Assembly: GCA_002384855.1 (NCBI GenBank)
Contig: DGBP01000015.1
Location: 1 to 64,000, forward strand
DNA: 64,000 bases
Direction: 5' to 3'
Source: Nocardioidaceae bacterium UBA4001
GTDB lineage: Bacteria; Actinomycetota; Actinomycetes; Propionibacteriales; Nocardioidaceae
Numbering within the stretch: the first letter of the stretch is position 1; every line of letters begins with the position of its first letter. Shown here in pieces: positions 23,019-31,970 of the stretch. A program made the translations under genes and the position numbers. A model generated the notes under the pieces. It had not been told where the DNA came from and did no database searches. It saw only the letters and a program-made list of their open reading frames with translations.

Positions 23019-24451
23019 TGGAGCCCATCAGTCGTCGCCGCGCACTTCAGCTGGGAGGCCTCGGCCTCGCGAGCGCTGTCGTCGGCGGTGCGGGTCTGGC
23101 GACCAGGTGGCAGGGCCCGACACTGACGCCTCGGCAGGGCGAGGGCTTCGGTATGCCGGAGGTTCTCACGAGCAGGGACGGCATCCTCGACGTCACGCTC
23201 GAGGCAGCGGAAGGCAGCCACCAGGTGGCCGGCCGGAAGGCCACCACGTTCGCCTACAACGGGAGTGTCCCCGGCCCCACGCTGAAGCTGCGCCCGGGCG
23301 ATCGGCTCCGCGTGCGGCTGGTCAACGAGCTCCCCCAGGGCACGAACCTGCACACCCACGGGCTCCTCGTGTCTCCGGAGGGCAACGCGGACAACGCATT
23401 CATCCACATCGAGCCGGGCGCCTCCTTCGACTACGAGTACCAGCTTCCCGACGACCACCCCCCGGGCCTGTACTGGTACCACCCCCACCTGCACGAGCTC
23501 GTCGCCGACCAGCTCTTTGCCGGGATGTACGGCGCCATCATCGTCGAGGACACCGAGGAGCTCCCGTTCGCCCGGGAGCGGCTGCTGGTCATCAGCGACA
23601 TCACGCTCGACGATTCGGGGCGGGTACGCCAGCCCGCCACCATGGAGCGGATGACGGGACGGGAAGGACAGCTCGTGCTGGTCAACGGCCAGGCGGGTCC
23701 TGTCCTCTCCGCGCGTCCCGGCGAACGGGAACGCTGGCGTGTCCTGAACGCCTGCAGCTCGCGGTTCCTGTCCCTTCGGCTCGACGGCCAGCAGGTCCAG
23801 CTGCTCGGCAGGGACCTAGGGCTCTTGGCCGAGCCGCGGGACGTCGAGGAGGTCTTCCTCACCCCCGGCAGTCGCGCCGACCTGGCGGTCACCACCGCCG
23901 AGGGGCGGGGCACCTTCGAGGCGATGCCGGTCGACCGCGGCGGCGGGATGATGATGGGGCCCGTCGGCAGCGACGAGGTCGTGGCCCTGGCAAGCCTCGA
24001 CGTCAGCGGCGCGTCGGTGCCCGGTCTCGCCGCGCTCCCGGCCAGGGCGGAACCTCGTGACCTCCGGCAGTCGCGGCTCGACGGCACGCGCGAGCTGGTT
24101 TTCGCGATGGGCATGGGACCCGGCGGTGAGAGACTCACCATCGACGGCAAGACGTTCGACCACGAGCGGATCGACCAGGAGGTTGCCTTCGGCTCCGTCG
24201 AGGAGTGGACGATCTTCAACGACAGCCCGATGGACCACCCGTTCCACCTGCACGTGTGGCCGATGCAGGTCATCGAGGAGAACGGGCAGTCCATCGAGCT
24301 TCCCACGTGGCTGGATGTGGTGAACCTCCCCTCGCGAGGGTGGGTGAAGGTCCGCATCGCCTTCGAACGCTTCGGCGGCAGGACGGTCTACCACTGCCAC
24401 ATCCTCGACCACGAGGACCTCGGAATGATGGGGATCATCCGCACTCGATGA
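23018..24451 (+). CDS. Multicopper oxidase (CueO/CopA-like), exported
   Basis: 477 residues. The N-terminus SRRRALQLGGLGLAS and following hydrophobic stretch look like a Tat signal. Copper ligands of all sites are present: HTHG near 109, WYHPHLH near 152, HPFHLHVWP near 407 and HCHILDHEDLGM near 459, with the axial Met. A Met/Gly-rich MMMGPVG segment occurs near 310. It oxidises Cu(I), phenols or metal ions with O2 outside the membrane. GTG 23018 overlaps the SHOCT stop. A strong hairpin follows the stop. Confidence 0.9.
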   Translation: MEPISRRRALQLGGLGLASAVVGGAGLATRWQGPTLTPRQGEGFGMPEVLTSRDGILDVTLEAAEGSHQVAGRKATTFAYNGSVPGPTLKLRPGDRLRVRLVNELPQGTNLHTHGLLVSPEGNADNAFIHIEPGASFDYEYQLPDDHPPGLYWYHPHLHELVADQLFAGMYGAIIVEDTEELPFARERLLVISDITLDDSGRVRQPATMERMTGREGQLVLVNGQAGPVLSARPGERERWRVLNACSSRFLSLRLDGQQVQLLGRDLGLLAEPRDVEEVFLTPGSRADLAVTTAEGRGTFEAMPVDRGGGMMMGPVGSDEVVALASLDVSGASVPGLAALPARAEPRDLRQSRLDGTRELVFAMGMGPGGERLTIDGKTFDHERIDQEVAFGSVEEWTIFNDSPMDHPFHLHVWPMQVIEENGQSIELPTWLDVVNLPSRGWVKVRIAFERFGGRTVYHCHILDHEDLGMMGIIRTR

Positions 24452-24483
24452 GCACGAGCACGCGAGCAGCGTGGCTCGTGCTC
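24450..24483. terminator. Terminator hairpin between the oxidase and RNase J genes
   Basis: GAGCACGAG-CACGC (24450-24463), loop GAGCA, then GCGTG and CTCGTGCTC (24469-24483) with one bulged G. A 14-bp stem overlapping the oxidase stop codon, in a convergent gap; probably serves both genes. Confidence 0.65.
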
Positions 24484-24516
24484 CGGCGGTGATGGCCGAG
24501 GCGTGCGTGCCTGCTG

Positions 24517-26202
24517 CTATGCGTCCACGACGATGGTGATGATGAGGGGACTGCGCCGGAACTTCTTGTGCGCCCACCTGCCCACCTCGTGGGTGATCAT
24601 CTGCTCGAGCTGGTGAGCCTCCCCGATGCCTTCCCGCGCCGCGTGGGCCAGGGTCTTCTCCACCACCGGGACGGCGGCCTCGAAGGCCTCCTGGTCGTGG
24701 ACGAACCCGCGGATCAGGAACTCTGGCGGCTCAGCCAGCTCACCTGAGTCAGCGTCGACGATGGCGAGCACCGTGACCACGCCCTCCTCGGCGAGGGTGC
24801 GTCGGTCCTTCAGCGACGCCTCGGTGGCTCCGCCGACGGTCTGCGCATCGACGTACACGTTGCCTGCCGGCACCTTCCCGGTGATCTTCGCGCGACCACG
24901 CACCAGGTCGACGACGACGCCGTCCTCGGCGATGACCACGTGCTTCGGATCGATGCCGGTCTTGACGGCGAGGTCGGCGTTGGCCTGCAGGTGCCGCCAC
25001 TCGCCGTGGACCGGCATCACGTTCGCGGGGCGGACGATGTTGTAGCAGTAGACGAGCTCTCCGGCGCTGGCGTGACCGGAGACGTGCACCTTCGCGTTGC
25101 CCTTGTGCACCACCTTGGCGCCCCAGCGGGTGAGCCCGTTGATCACCCCTGAGATGGCGTTCTCGTTGCCGGGGATGACCGAGCTGGCCATCAGCACGGT
25201 GTCACCCGGCTGGATCCTGATCTTGTGCTCGCGGTTGGCCATCCTGGACAGCGCGGCCAGCGGCTCACCCTGTGATCCGGTGCAGACGATCGCGGCCTTG
25301 GTCGGGCCCATCCGCTCCAGCTGCTCGAACGGGACCACGAGACTCTCGGGAATCCGGAGGTAGCCCAGCTCCCGAGCGACACCCATGTTCCGCACCATCG
25401 ACCGCCCGACGAAGGCGACCTTGCGTCCATGGGCATGAGCGGCGTCGAGGATCTGCTGGATGCGGTGGACGTGGCTGGCGAAGCTGGAGACGATGACGCG
25501 TCGGGGAGCGGTGCGGAAGACGGTCTCGATCGCCGGGGTGAGCTCGCGCTCGGACATGGTGAACCCGGGGACCTCCGCATTGGTGGAGTCGACCATGAAC
25601 AGGTCCACCCCCTCCTCACCGAGACGGGCGAATGCGCGTAGGTCGGTGATCCGGTTGTCGAGTGGGAACTGGTCCATCTTGAAGTCGCCGGTGTGCAGGA
25701 CCAGACCCGCCGAGGTGCGAATCGCCACGGCGAGGCCGTCGGGGATGGAGTGGTTGACCGCGAGGAACTCCAGGTCGAACGGCCCGCGCGTGACGCGGTC
25801 ACCCTCCTCGACGTGCTGGAGCTTGGGCCGGATCCGGTGTTCCTTGAGCTTGGCGTCGATCAGCGCCAGGGTGAGCCTGGAACCGATGACCGGGATGTCC
25901 GGTCGTTCGCGCAGCAGATACGGGACGCCGCCGATGTGGTCCTCGTGGCCGTGGGTGAGCACCACGGCGACCACGGCGTCGAGCCGTTCCCGGATCCAGC
26001 TGAAGTCAGGGAGGATCACGTCGATACCGGGTTGATGCTCCTCGGGGAAGAGCACTCCGCAGTCGACGATGAGCAGCTTTCCGCGGTGCTCGAACACGGT
26101 CATGTTTCGGCCGATCTCTCCGAGACCGCCGAGCCCGACGATGCGCAGACCGTCGGCGGGCAGTTTCGGGGGAGACTGAAGCTCTGGATGGGGGTGGCTC
26201 AC
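24517..26202 (-). CDS. rnj: Ribonuclease J
   Basis: 561 residues, the usual length. Metallo-beta-lactamase motif THGHEDHIGG places zinc ligands at His84, His86, Asp88 and His89. The beta-CASP domain follows, with VDSTNAEVPGFTMSE and CTGSQGEP, and SGHASAGEL further on. It matures and degrades RNA by 5'-exo and endonucleolytic cutting. It has a housekeeping role, unlinked functionally to its neighbours. ATG 26202 fits the family N-terminal extension. Confidence 0.96.
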   Translation of the reverse strand: MSHPHPELQSPPKLPADGLRIVGLGGLGEIGRNMTVFEHRGKLLIVDCGVLFPEEHQPGIDVILPDFSWIRERLDAVVAVVLTHGHEDHIGGVPYLLRERPDIPVIGSRLTLALIDAKLKEHRIRPKLQHVEEGDRVTRGPFDLEFLAVNHSIPDGLAVAIRTSAGLVLHTGDFKMDQFPLDNRITDLRAFARLGEEGVDLFMVDSTNAEVPGFTMSERELTPAIETVFRTAPRRVIVSSFASHVHRIQQILDAAHAHGRKVAFVGRSMVRNMGVARELGYLRIPESLVVPFEQLERMGPTKAAIVCTGSQGEPLAALSRMANREHKIRIQPGDTVLMASSVIPGNENAISGVINGLTRWGAKVVHKGNAKVHVSGHASAGELVYCYNIVRPANVMPVHGEWRHLQANADLAVKTGIDPKHVVIAEDGVVVDLVRGRAKITGKVPAGNVYVDAQTVGGATEASLKDRRTLAEEGVVTVLAIVDADSGELAEPPEFLIRGFVHDQEAFEAAVPVVEKTLAHAAREGIGEAHQLEQMITHEVGRWAHKKFRRSPLIITIVVDA

Positions 26203-26353
26203 AGCGTCACGCTATCTGTGCGTGCGCCGGGAGTCATCTCGGCGCTGGGTGGAAGCGGAAGCCGGTGGTGAGCTCGGTGTCCTCGCGTCGCCGGCGGAGA
26301 GTCCGCCTCCAGACCTCCTGGACATGTACGGGGACCCTGACCAGACTGACGGG

Positions 26354-28444
26354 ATGTCCCACGGCGCCCGCCAGCCCTATCTCTTCGACCTGGTCTCGTG
26401 CGTGAAGGCCCCGTCGACGGTGCTCTCCGCGCCGGACGGCCAGATCGTCGAGGGCGGCGTCCAGGGGTGGCTGCGGGCTGACCGCCGGTTGCTGAGCCGG
26501 TTGCACGTCACCGTGAACGCGCACGCACCGGTCGGCCTCGGCCACGACCTGCGCGGGGGAACGGGGGCGGTGTTCCGCGGCGTCGTTCCCCAGGTCGGCG
26601 ACCCCACGATGGTCGACGAGACCGGGCGGGAGATCGCGCACGACGACCCCACCGTGCTCGTCGAGCGGGGGCGCGATGTCGGCCCGGACGAGCTCCGAGA
26701 GTCCATCACCGTCACCTCGACCGCGCCGCGACGGGTGCGGGTGGAGCTCGCGGTCACCGCCGCCTGCGACCTGAGCTCGATGGCGGAGGTGCGCAGCGGT
26801 CGGCCCCGCCACTCGGTGAAGGCGGTCGTCAACGGAGCGGGACTGACCTGGACCGGGGACCAGGAGCAGGTGGTGCTCACCGGGGAGCCCACCCCGGAGT
26901 CGGCCCACCCCGAGAGGGGGCTCAGGTGGAGCTGCGAGCTTGCGCCGGGGGAGTCCGTGACGGTCCTCCTCCGTGCCCGGACGCGAGCCGCGAGGCGCAC
27001 GCTGTTCACTGCCTGCGACCAGGAGCTCTGGCGGCGGCCGCTCCTGACCTGCCCCGACCACCGCATCCCTGCTGTCGTGACCCAGGGCCTTGACGACCTC
27101 GGCGGGCTCTTGCTCGTGGACCCCGGCGGCGAGGGTCACTCCGAGGGAGGCGACGCGTTCGCGGCGGCCGGCTCGCCGTGGTTCCTGACGCTGTTCGGCC
27201 GCGACTCGCTGTGGACCGCGCGGATGCTGCTGCCGCTGACGACCGGTCTGGCGATGTCAACTCTCCGCGCGCTCGCCCGGAGGCAAGGCAGCCGGGAGGA
27301 CGCCGAGACCGAGGAGCAGCCCGGCCGCATCCTCCACGAGGCCCGGCCCGAGCCGCTCGTCCTGGAAAGGATCTCCCTTCCGTCGACCTACTACGGCACC
27401 TCCGACGCCACCCAGCTCTTCGTCACCTGCTGCGCGGAGTCGTGGCGTTGGGGCGCAGACGACGCTGAGGTGCGGGAGCTCCTGCCCGCTGTCGAACGGG
27501 CGTTGGAGTGGATGCGGTCGCAGGCCGGTGACGGTTTCATCCGGTACGTCGACACCATGGGCAGCGGACTGTCCAACCAGGGCTGGAAGGACTCGGTGGA
27601 CTCCATCCAGTGGGCCGACGGTCGGCTCGCCGACGGTCCGATCGCGCTGAGCGAGGTCCAGGGGTACGCCTATCAGGCTGCTCTCGCCGGTGCCGACCTG
27701 CTGGAGGCTTTCGAACGGCCGGACGCACGGCAATGGCGCGACTGGGCGGCGGCGCTGGGGGAGCGGTTCCGCAGCGCCTTCTGGGTCGAGGACGACCTCG
27801 GGCCCTACCCGGCGGTGGCCCTCGACAGGGAGGGCCGGGCAGTGGACTCGGTCGCCTCCAACATGGGCCACCTGCTCGGGACCGGTCTGCTCGACCGGAA
27901 GGAGGCCGCCCTCGTCGCCCAGCGCCTGTCGTCGGGCACGATGAGCTCCGGGTTCGGGCTCAGGACCCTCTCGGCGGCCTCACCCAGGTACTCCCGCCTC
28001 TCCTACCACGGGGGGACCGTGTGGCCGCACGACACCGCTATTGCGGTAGCGGGCCTTGCACGTGAGGGATTCGGCGACGAGGCGGTGGCGCTCTTCCAGG
28101 GGCTGGTGCGAGCGGCCCCGCACTTCGACTTCCGGCTTCCCGAGCTGTATGGCGGCGACAGTGCCGACGAGTCCTCGCGACCGTTGCCCTACCCCGCGGC
28201 GTGCAGACCGCAGGCGTGGGCTGCGGCGGCGCCGCTCGCGGGGATCGTCGCTTTGCTCGGGCTGGACGTGGACGTCCCCCGCGGCCGCGTGTCGGCCCGG
28301 CCCGTGCTGCCGGCGACACTGCTTCCGTTCGCTGTCTCCGGGCTCAGCGTCGGTGGCCACCGGCTCGACGTCGCGGTCGACGCCGACGGGAGGCTGCGGG
28401 TCGACACCGACCACCCGGGGCTGTCCGTACGAGGGACCCGATGA
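26354..28444 (+). CDS. Glycogen-debranching-like protein (amylo-alpha-1,6-glucosidase family)
   Basis: About 696 residues. The N-terminal beta domain (ARQPYLFDLVSCV, then DRRLLSRLHVTVN) is the bacterial debranching N-terminal domain. The C-terminal (alpha/alpha)6 barrel has LFGRDSLWTARMLL (about 280) and YHGGTVWPHDTAIAVAG (about 550). It probably removes glucose or cleaves an alpha-glucoside. Start unsettled: ATG 26354 gives the family N-terminus, ATG 26324 is in frame upstream; neither has a strong ribosome site. ATGA overlap with the FAD oxidoreductase. It lies beside a sugar importer and sugar phosphorylase. Confidence 0.82.
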   Translation: MSHGARQPYLFDLVSCVKAPSTVLSAPDGQIVEGGVQGWLRADRRLLSRLHVTVNAHAPVGLGHDLRGGTGAVFRGVVPQVGDPTMVDETGREIAHDDPTVLVERGRDVGPDELRESITVTSTAPRRVRVELAVTAACDLSSMAEVRSGRPRHSVKAVVNGAGLTWTGDQEQVVLTGEPTPESAHPERGLRWSCELAPGESVTVLLRARTRAARRTLFTACDQELWRRPLLTCPDHRIPAVVTQGLDDLGGLLLVDPGGEGHSEGGDAFAAAGSPWFLTLFGRDSLWTARMLLPLTTGLAMSTLRALARRQGSREDAETEEQPGRILHEARPEPLVLERISLPSTYYGTSDATQLFVTCCAESWRWGADDAEVRELLPAVERALEWMRSQAGDGFIRYVDTMGSGLSNQGWKDSVDSIQWADGRLADGPIALSEVQGYAYQAALAGADLLEAFERPDARQWRDWAAALGERFRSAFWVEDDLGPYPAVALDREGRAVDSVASNMGHLLGTGLLDRKEAALVAQRLSSGTMSSGFGLRTLSAASPRYSRLSYHGGTVWPHDTAIAVAGLAREGFGDEAVALFQGLVRAAPHFDFRLPELYGGDSADESSRPLPYPAACRPQAWAAAAPLAGIVALLGLDVDVPRGRVSARPVLPATLLPFAVSGLSVGGHRLDVAVDADGRLRVDTDHPGLSVRGTR

Positions 28445-30048
28445 CCGAGCTGCAGGTGGACGTGGTGGTGGTGGGGGGTGGTCTCGGAGGTGTCGCGGCG
28501 GCGATCGCGGCTGTGGACGCCGGACGGAGTGTCGTGCTCACCGAGGAGAGCGACTGGGTCGGCGGGCAGCTGACCTCGCAAGCCGTGCCGCCCGACGAGA
28601 ACCCGTGGATCGAACAGTTCGGGTGCACCGCGAGATACCGTCGGCTCCGCGAAGAGATGCGCGACTACTACCGCCGCTGGTACCCCCTCAGCGAGGAGGC
28701 GCGCACCGCGCGCTACCTCAACCCCGGACGCGGGGCTGTCAGCAGCCTCTGCGTCGAGCCACGCGTGGGGCTCGCCGTGCTGGAGGCGATGCTCTCCGCC
28801 CCCAGGAGCGCGGGACGCCTCCAGGTCCTGCTGGAGCACTGTCCTGTGGGCGCGACCGTCGATGGCGACCACGTCACCTCCGTGACTCTCGAAGGACCCG
28901 ACGGGGCTCACGTGACCGTGCTGGCGCCGTACGTGCTGGACGCAACCGAGACCGGTGATCTGCTTGCCCTGGCCGGGGTCGAGCACGTGACCGGGGCGGA
29001 GTCCCGACAGCAGACCGGGGAGCCGCACGCTCCCGAGCAGTCCCAGCCGCTCAACATGCAGGCCGTCTCCTGGTGCTTTGCGCTGGACCACGTCGAGGGA
29101 GACGACCACACCATCGACCAGCCTGCGTCGTACGACCACTGGCGGAAGCTGGAGCCGCCCGCCTGGACCGGTCCGCTGCTCTCCTTCGTCGCACCGGTGC
29201 CACGGACGAACGAACCGCTTCGGCGGACGCTCGTCCCCAACCCCGACCAGGGCGTCGAGGCGGTCGTGGACCACAGGACCGTCGGCGGCGACTTCGAGCT
29301 GTGGGCGTTCCGGCGGATCGCGGACCGGCGCACGTTCGCCCCCGGTCACCTCGCCAGCGATGTCACGCTGGTGAACTGGCCGATGATCGACTACTTCGAG
29401 GGGCCGTTGTATGGCGTGGGGGAGGAGGCGGCCGCCCGGCACCTGCAGGGGGCGCGCGAGCTCAGCCTGAGCTTCCTGTACTGGCTTCAGACCGAGGCCC
29501 CCCGCCACGACGGCGGGATCGGCTACCCGGGCCTCCGGCTGCGCCCGGACGTGGTGGGCACCGCCGACGGGCTGGCCAAGCGGCCCTACATCCGCGAGTC
29601 GCGGAGGATCCTCGCCGAGTACACCGTCGTCGAGCAGGACCTCGCGCTGGAGCTGCGTCCGGACGGGAGGGGCGTCCGCTATCCCGACAGCGTCGGCGTG
29701 GGCAGCTACCGGATCGACCTGCACCCTTCGACCGGTGGCGACCCCTACATCGACGTGGCCTCCTGCCCGTTCGAGATCCCCCTGCGTGCGCTGATCCCGC
29801 GTCGCGTCGAGAACCTGCTCCCCGCGGCCAAGAACCTCGGCACGACCCACGTCACCAATGGCTGCTACCGGCTTCACCCCGTGGAGTGGGGGGTCGGCGA
29901 GGTGGCCGGCAGCCTTGCGGCGTTCTGCCTCGAACGGGCATGCACGCCCCGACAGGTGTGCGTCGACCAGCGGCTGCTCGAGGAGTTCCAGGCACGTCTG
30001 GTCCGTGACGGCGTCGAGCTGCGGTGGCCCGAGGTCACGGGTTACTGA
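28441..30048 (+). CDS. FAD-dependent oxidoreductase (xanthan-lyase-like / PF12831 type)
   Basis: 535 residues. N-terminal dinucleotide-binding GGGLGGVAAAIAA (about 12-24) and DWVGGQLTSQ, a segment that in this family links FAD. The C-terminal RVENLLPAAKNLGTTHVTNGCYRLHP closes the FAD site. The family's reactions are mostly unknown. ATGA coupling to the debranching-like gene suggests a sugar or sugar-acid oxidation in the same pathway. It is convergent with the ABC importer operon. Confidence 0.8.
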   Translation: MTELQVDVVVVGGGLGGVAAAIAAVDAGRSVVLTEESDWVGGQLTSQAVPPDENPWIEQFGCTARYRRLREEMRDYYRRWYPLSEEARTARYLNPGRGAVSSLCVEPRVGLAVLEAMLSAPRSAGRLQVLLEHCPVGATVDGDHVTSVTLEGPDGAHVTVLAPYVLDATETGDLLALAGVEHVTGAESRQQTGEPHAPEQSQPLNMQAVSWCFALDHVEGDDHTIDQPASYDHWRKLEPPAWTGPLLSFVAPVPRTNEPLRRTLVPNPDQGVEAVVDHRTVGGDFELWAFRRIADRRTFAPGHLASDVTLVNWPMIDYFEGPLYGVGEEAAARHLQGARELSLSFLYWLQTEAPRHDGGIGYPGLRLRPDVVGTADGLAKRPYIRESRRILAEYTVVEQDLALELRPDGRGVRYPDSVGVGSYRIDLHPSTGGDPYIDVASCPFEIPLRALIPRRVENLLPAAKNLGTTHVTNGCYRLHPVEWGVGEVAGSLAAFCLERACTPRQVCVDQRLLEEFQARLVRDGVELRWPEVTGY

Positions 30049-30074
30049 GCCTCGCCCCGTCGGGTGTGCGCTGC

Positions 30075-31001
30075 TCAGCCCTTGACGCTGCCGGCGGTGA
30101 GGCCGGAGACGATCCGCTTCTGGAACAGCAGCGCGACGATGATCATCGGGATGGTCACCACCACACAGGCTGCAGTGATCGTGCCCACGGGCCGCTGGAA
30201 CTGGACGGCCCCGGTGAACGCCGCGATTGCCACGGGCACCGTCTGCGCTATCTCCGGGTTGCGCGGCGCGAACGTGCTCGCGAGCAGGAACTCGTTCCAC
30301 GCCGAGACGAAGATGATGATCGCGGCCGCGAACACGCCCGGGGCAGCCAGAGGCAGGATGATCTTGTAGAACGCCTTGAACGGGCTCGCGCCGTCGACGC
30401 GCGCTGCCTCCTCGAGGTCCTTCGGTATCGAGGCGAAGAACGTGGTGAGGATGAAGATCGTCAACGGCAGCGTGAAGGACGTGTAGGGGATGTAGAGGCC
30501 CTCCCACGTGTTCAGCAGGCCGAGGGTCCGCCACAGCTCGTACAGCGGCGGGACCAGCGCGACCGGTGGGAACAGCGACACCGCGAGCACCCCGCCGAGC
30601 AGCAGGATCTTCCGCTTCAGCGGAAGCCGAGCGAGCGCGTAGGCAGCGAAAGATCCCACCACGATGCAGAGGATCGTGGTGATGCCGGCGATGGCCAGCG
30701 AGTTGCGCAGGTTGAGGTGGAAGTCCTGCGCGAAGACGGCCTCGTAGTTCTGAAGCCCGAACGGCCCCTCGAAGATGTTGGGGCTGTTGAGCGCGTTGTT
30801 GCCCTTCTTGAGGCTGGTCATGATCAGCCAGAAGAACGGGAACAGACACCAGAGGAGGATGATCCCGAGCATGGCCGACTTGCCCCAGACCTGGGCGGCC
30901 GACTTCTGCTCGACGACTCCCTGGTCACCCTTCTTCTTGCGGCTCTTGTTTGCCTTGCCCTCAGACCTCTGGTGCGCCGCGGTCGGCGTTGGGGTGCTCA
31001 C
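30075..31001 (-). CDS. ABC sugar transporter permease (MalG type)
   Basis: 308 residues, six predicted membrane helices. A Lys-rich cytosolic N-terminus precedes the first helix. The EAA loop EEAARVDGASPFKAFYKIILPL, which docks the ATPase, is near residues 195-216. GTG 31001 overlaps the preceding permease stop (GTGA). It is the last gene of the operon ATPase, binding protein, MalF, MalG. CUT1 carbohydrate importer family. Confidence 0.92.
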   Translation of the reverse strand: MSTPTPTAAHQRSEGKANKSRKKKGDQGVVEQKSAAQVWGKSAMLGIILLWCLFPFFWLIMTSLKKGNNALNSPNIFEGPFGLQNYEAVFAQDFHLNLRNSLAIAGITTILCIVVGSFAAYALARLPLKRKILLLGGVLAVSLFPPVALVPPLYELWRTLGLLNTWEGLYIPYTSFTLPLTIFILTTFFASIPKDLEEAARVDGASPFKAFYKIILPLAAPGVFAAAIIIFVSAWNEFLLASTFAPRNPEIAQTVPVAIAAFTGAVQFQRPVGTITAACVVVTIPMIIVALLFQKRIVSGLTAGSVKG

Positions 31002-31942
31002 TTGGACTCCCCCTCGCCGATGACCAGGTCCTTGCCCAGCAGGTTCACGAAGATCAGCCCGATCCCCAGGATGAGGGCGAACGTGATCGTGGACAGGGCC
31101 GACCCGAGGCCCGGGTCGGGCGTGCGCACGACGTACTGCTGCACCAGGATCGACAGCGACTCGGTGTCGAACGCTCCGCCGGTCATCACCTGGGGGAGGT
31201 CGTAGACCCGAAGTGCCTCTACCGTCCGGAACAGGAGTGCGACGAGGATCGCCGGTTTCAGCAGCGGCATGGTGATGTACCAGAACCGCTGGAACATCTT
31301 CGCCCCGTCGACGCGGGCGCCCTCGTAGACGTCCCCCGGGATGGTCTGCAGTCCCGCGAGCAGCAGCAGTGCCACGAACGGTGCGGTCTTCCAGACGTCG
31401 GCGAAGATGATGGTGAACGCCGCCCACCCGGACTGACCCAGCCAGTTGAAGTCACCGAGACCGAACAACGAGTTGATGAAGCCCGGCGTCACGTTGAACA
31501 TGAAGAACCACATCTGCGCCGCGATCACCGTGGGGATGACCCACGGCACGAGGATCGCAGCGCGGGTGAGCCCGCGGCCCCGGAACGCCTGGTTCATCAG
31601 CAGGGCGAAGCCGAGCCCGATGATGAACTCCGCTGCCACGGACGCCACCGTGAAGATCAGCGTGAACTGCAACGAAGTCCAGAACCGCTCGTTCGTGAGC
31701 GCCGTGACGTAGTTGTCGACTCCTGCGAACCCTTCGTTCAGTCTCCCGGTATAGGCCTGGAGGCTGATCACGAAGGCGTAGATGACGGGGAACAGCGCGA
31801 CCAGGGCCATCAGGAGGATCGCCGGAGAGACGAAGACGCGCCCGAGCGTCGTCTCCGTCATCTCCCTACGCCGCGCCTTCGCGGGCTTGTCGGAGCCGCC
31901 AGGGGCCGGCTGCTGCTCCTCGGCTGTCGTGGTCGCTGTCAT
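30998..31942 (-). CDS. ABC sugar transporter permease (MalF type)
   Basis: 314 residues, about six membrane helices. The EAA loop YEGARVDGAKMFQRFWYITMP is near residue 215. It pairs with the MalG-like permease downstream. ATG 31942 lies 28 bases after the binding-protein stop. It lacks the large periplasmic loop of enteric MalF, as usual in actinobacteria. Confidence 0.92.
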   Translation of the reverse strand: MTATTTAEEQQPAPGGSDKPAKARRREMTETTLGRVFVSPAILLMALVALFPVIYAFVISLQAYTGRLNEGFAGVDNYVTALTNERFWTSLQFTLIFTVASVAAEFIIGLGFALLMNQAFRGRGLTRAAILVPWVIPTVIAAQMWFFMFNVTPGFINSLFGLGDFNWLGQSGWAAFTIIFADVWKTAPFVALLLLAGLQTIPGDVYEGARVDGAKMFQRFWYITMPLLKPAILVALLFRTVEALRVYDLPQVMTGGAFDTESLSILVQQYVVRTPDPGLGSALSTITFALILGIGLIFVNLLGKDLVIGEGESK

Positions 31943-31970
31943 GACCCGTCCCCATCCGCTCCTCGTCGCC

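Noticed and set aside
28189..30849. Long minus-strand frame opposite the FAD oxidoreductase
   Set aside because: No recognisable domain; complementary to a well-supported gene; coding-bias shadow.
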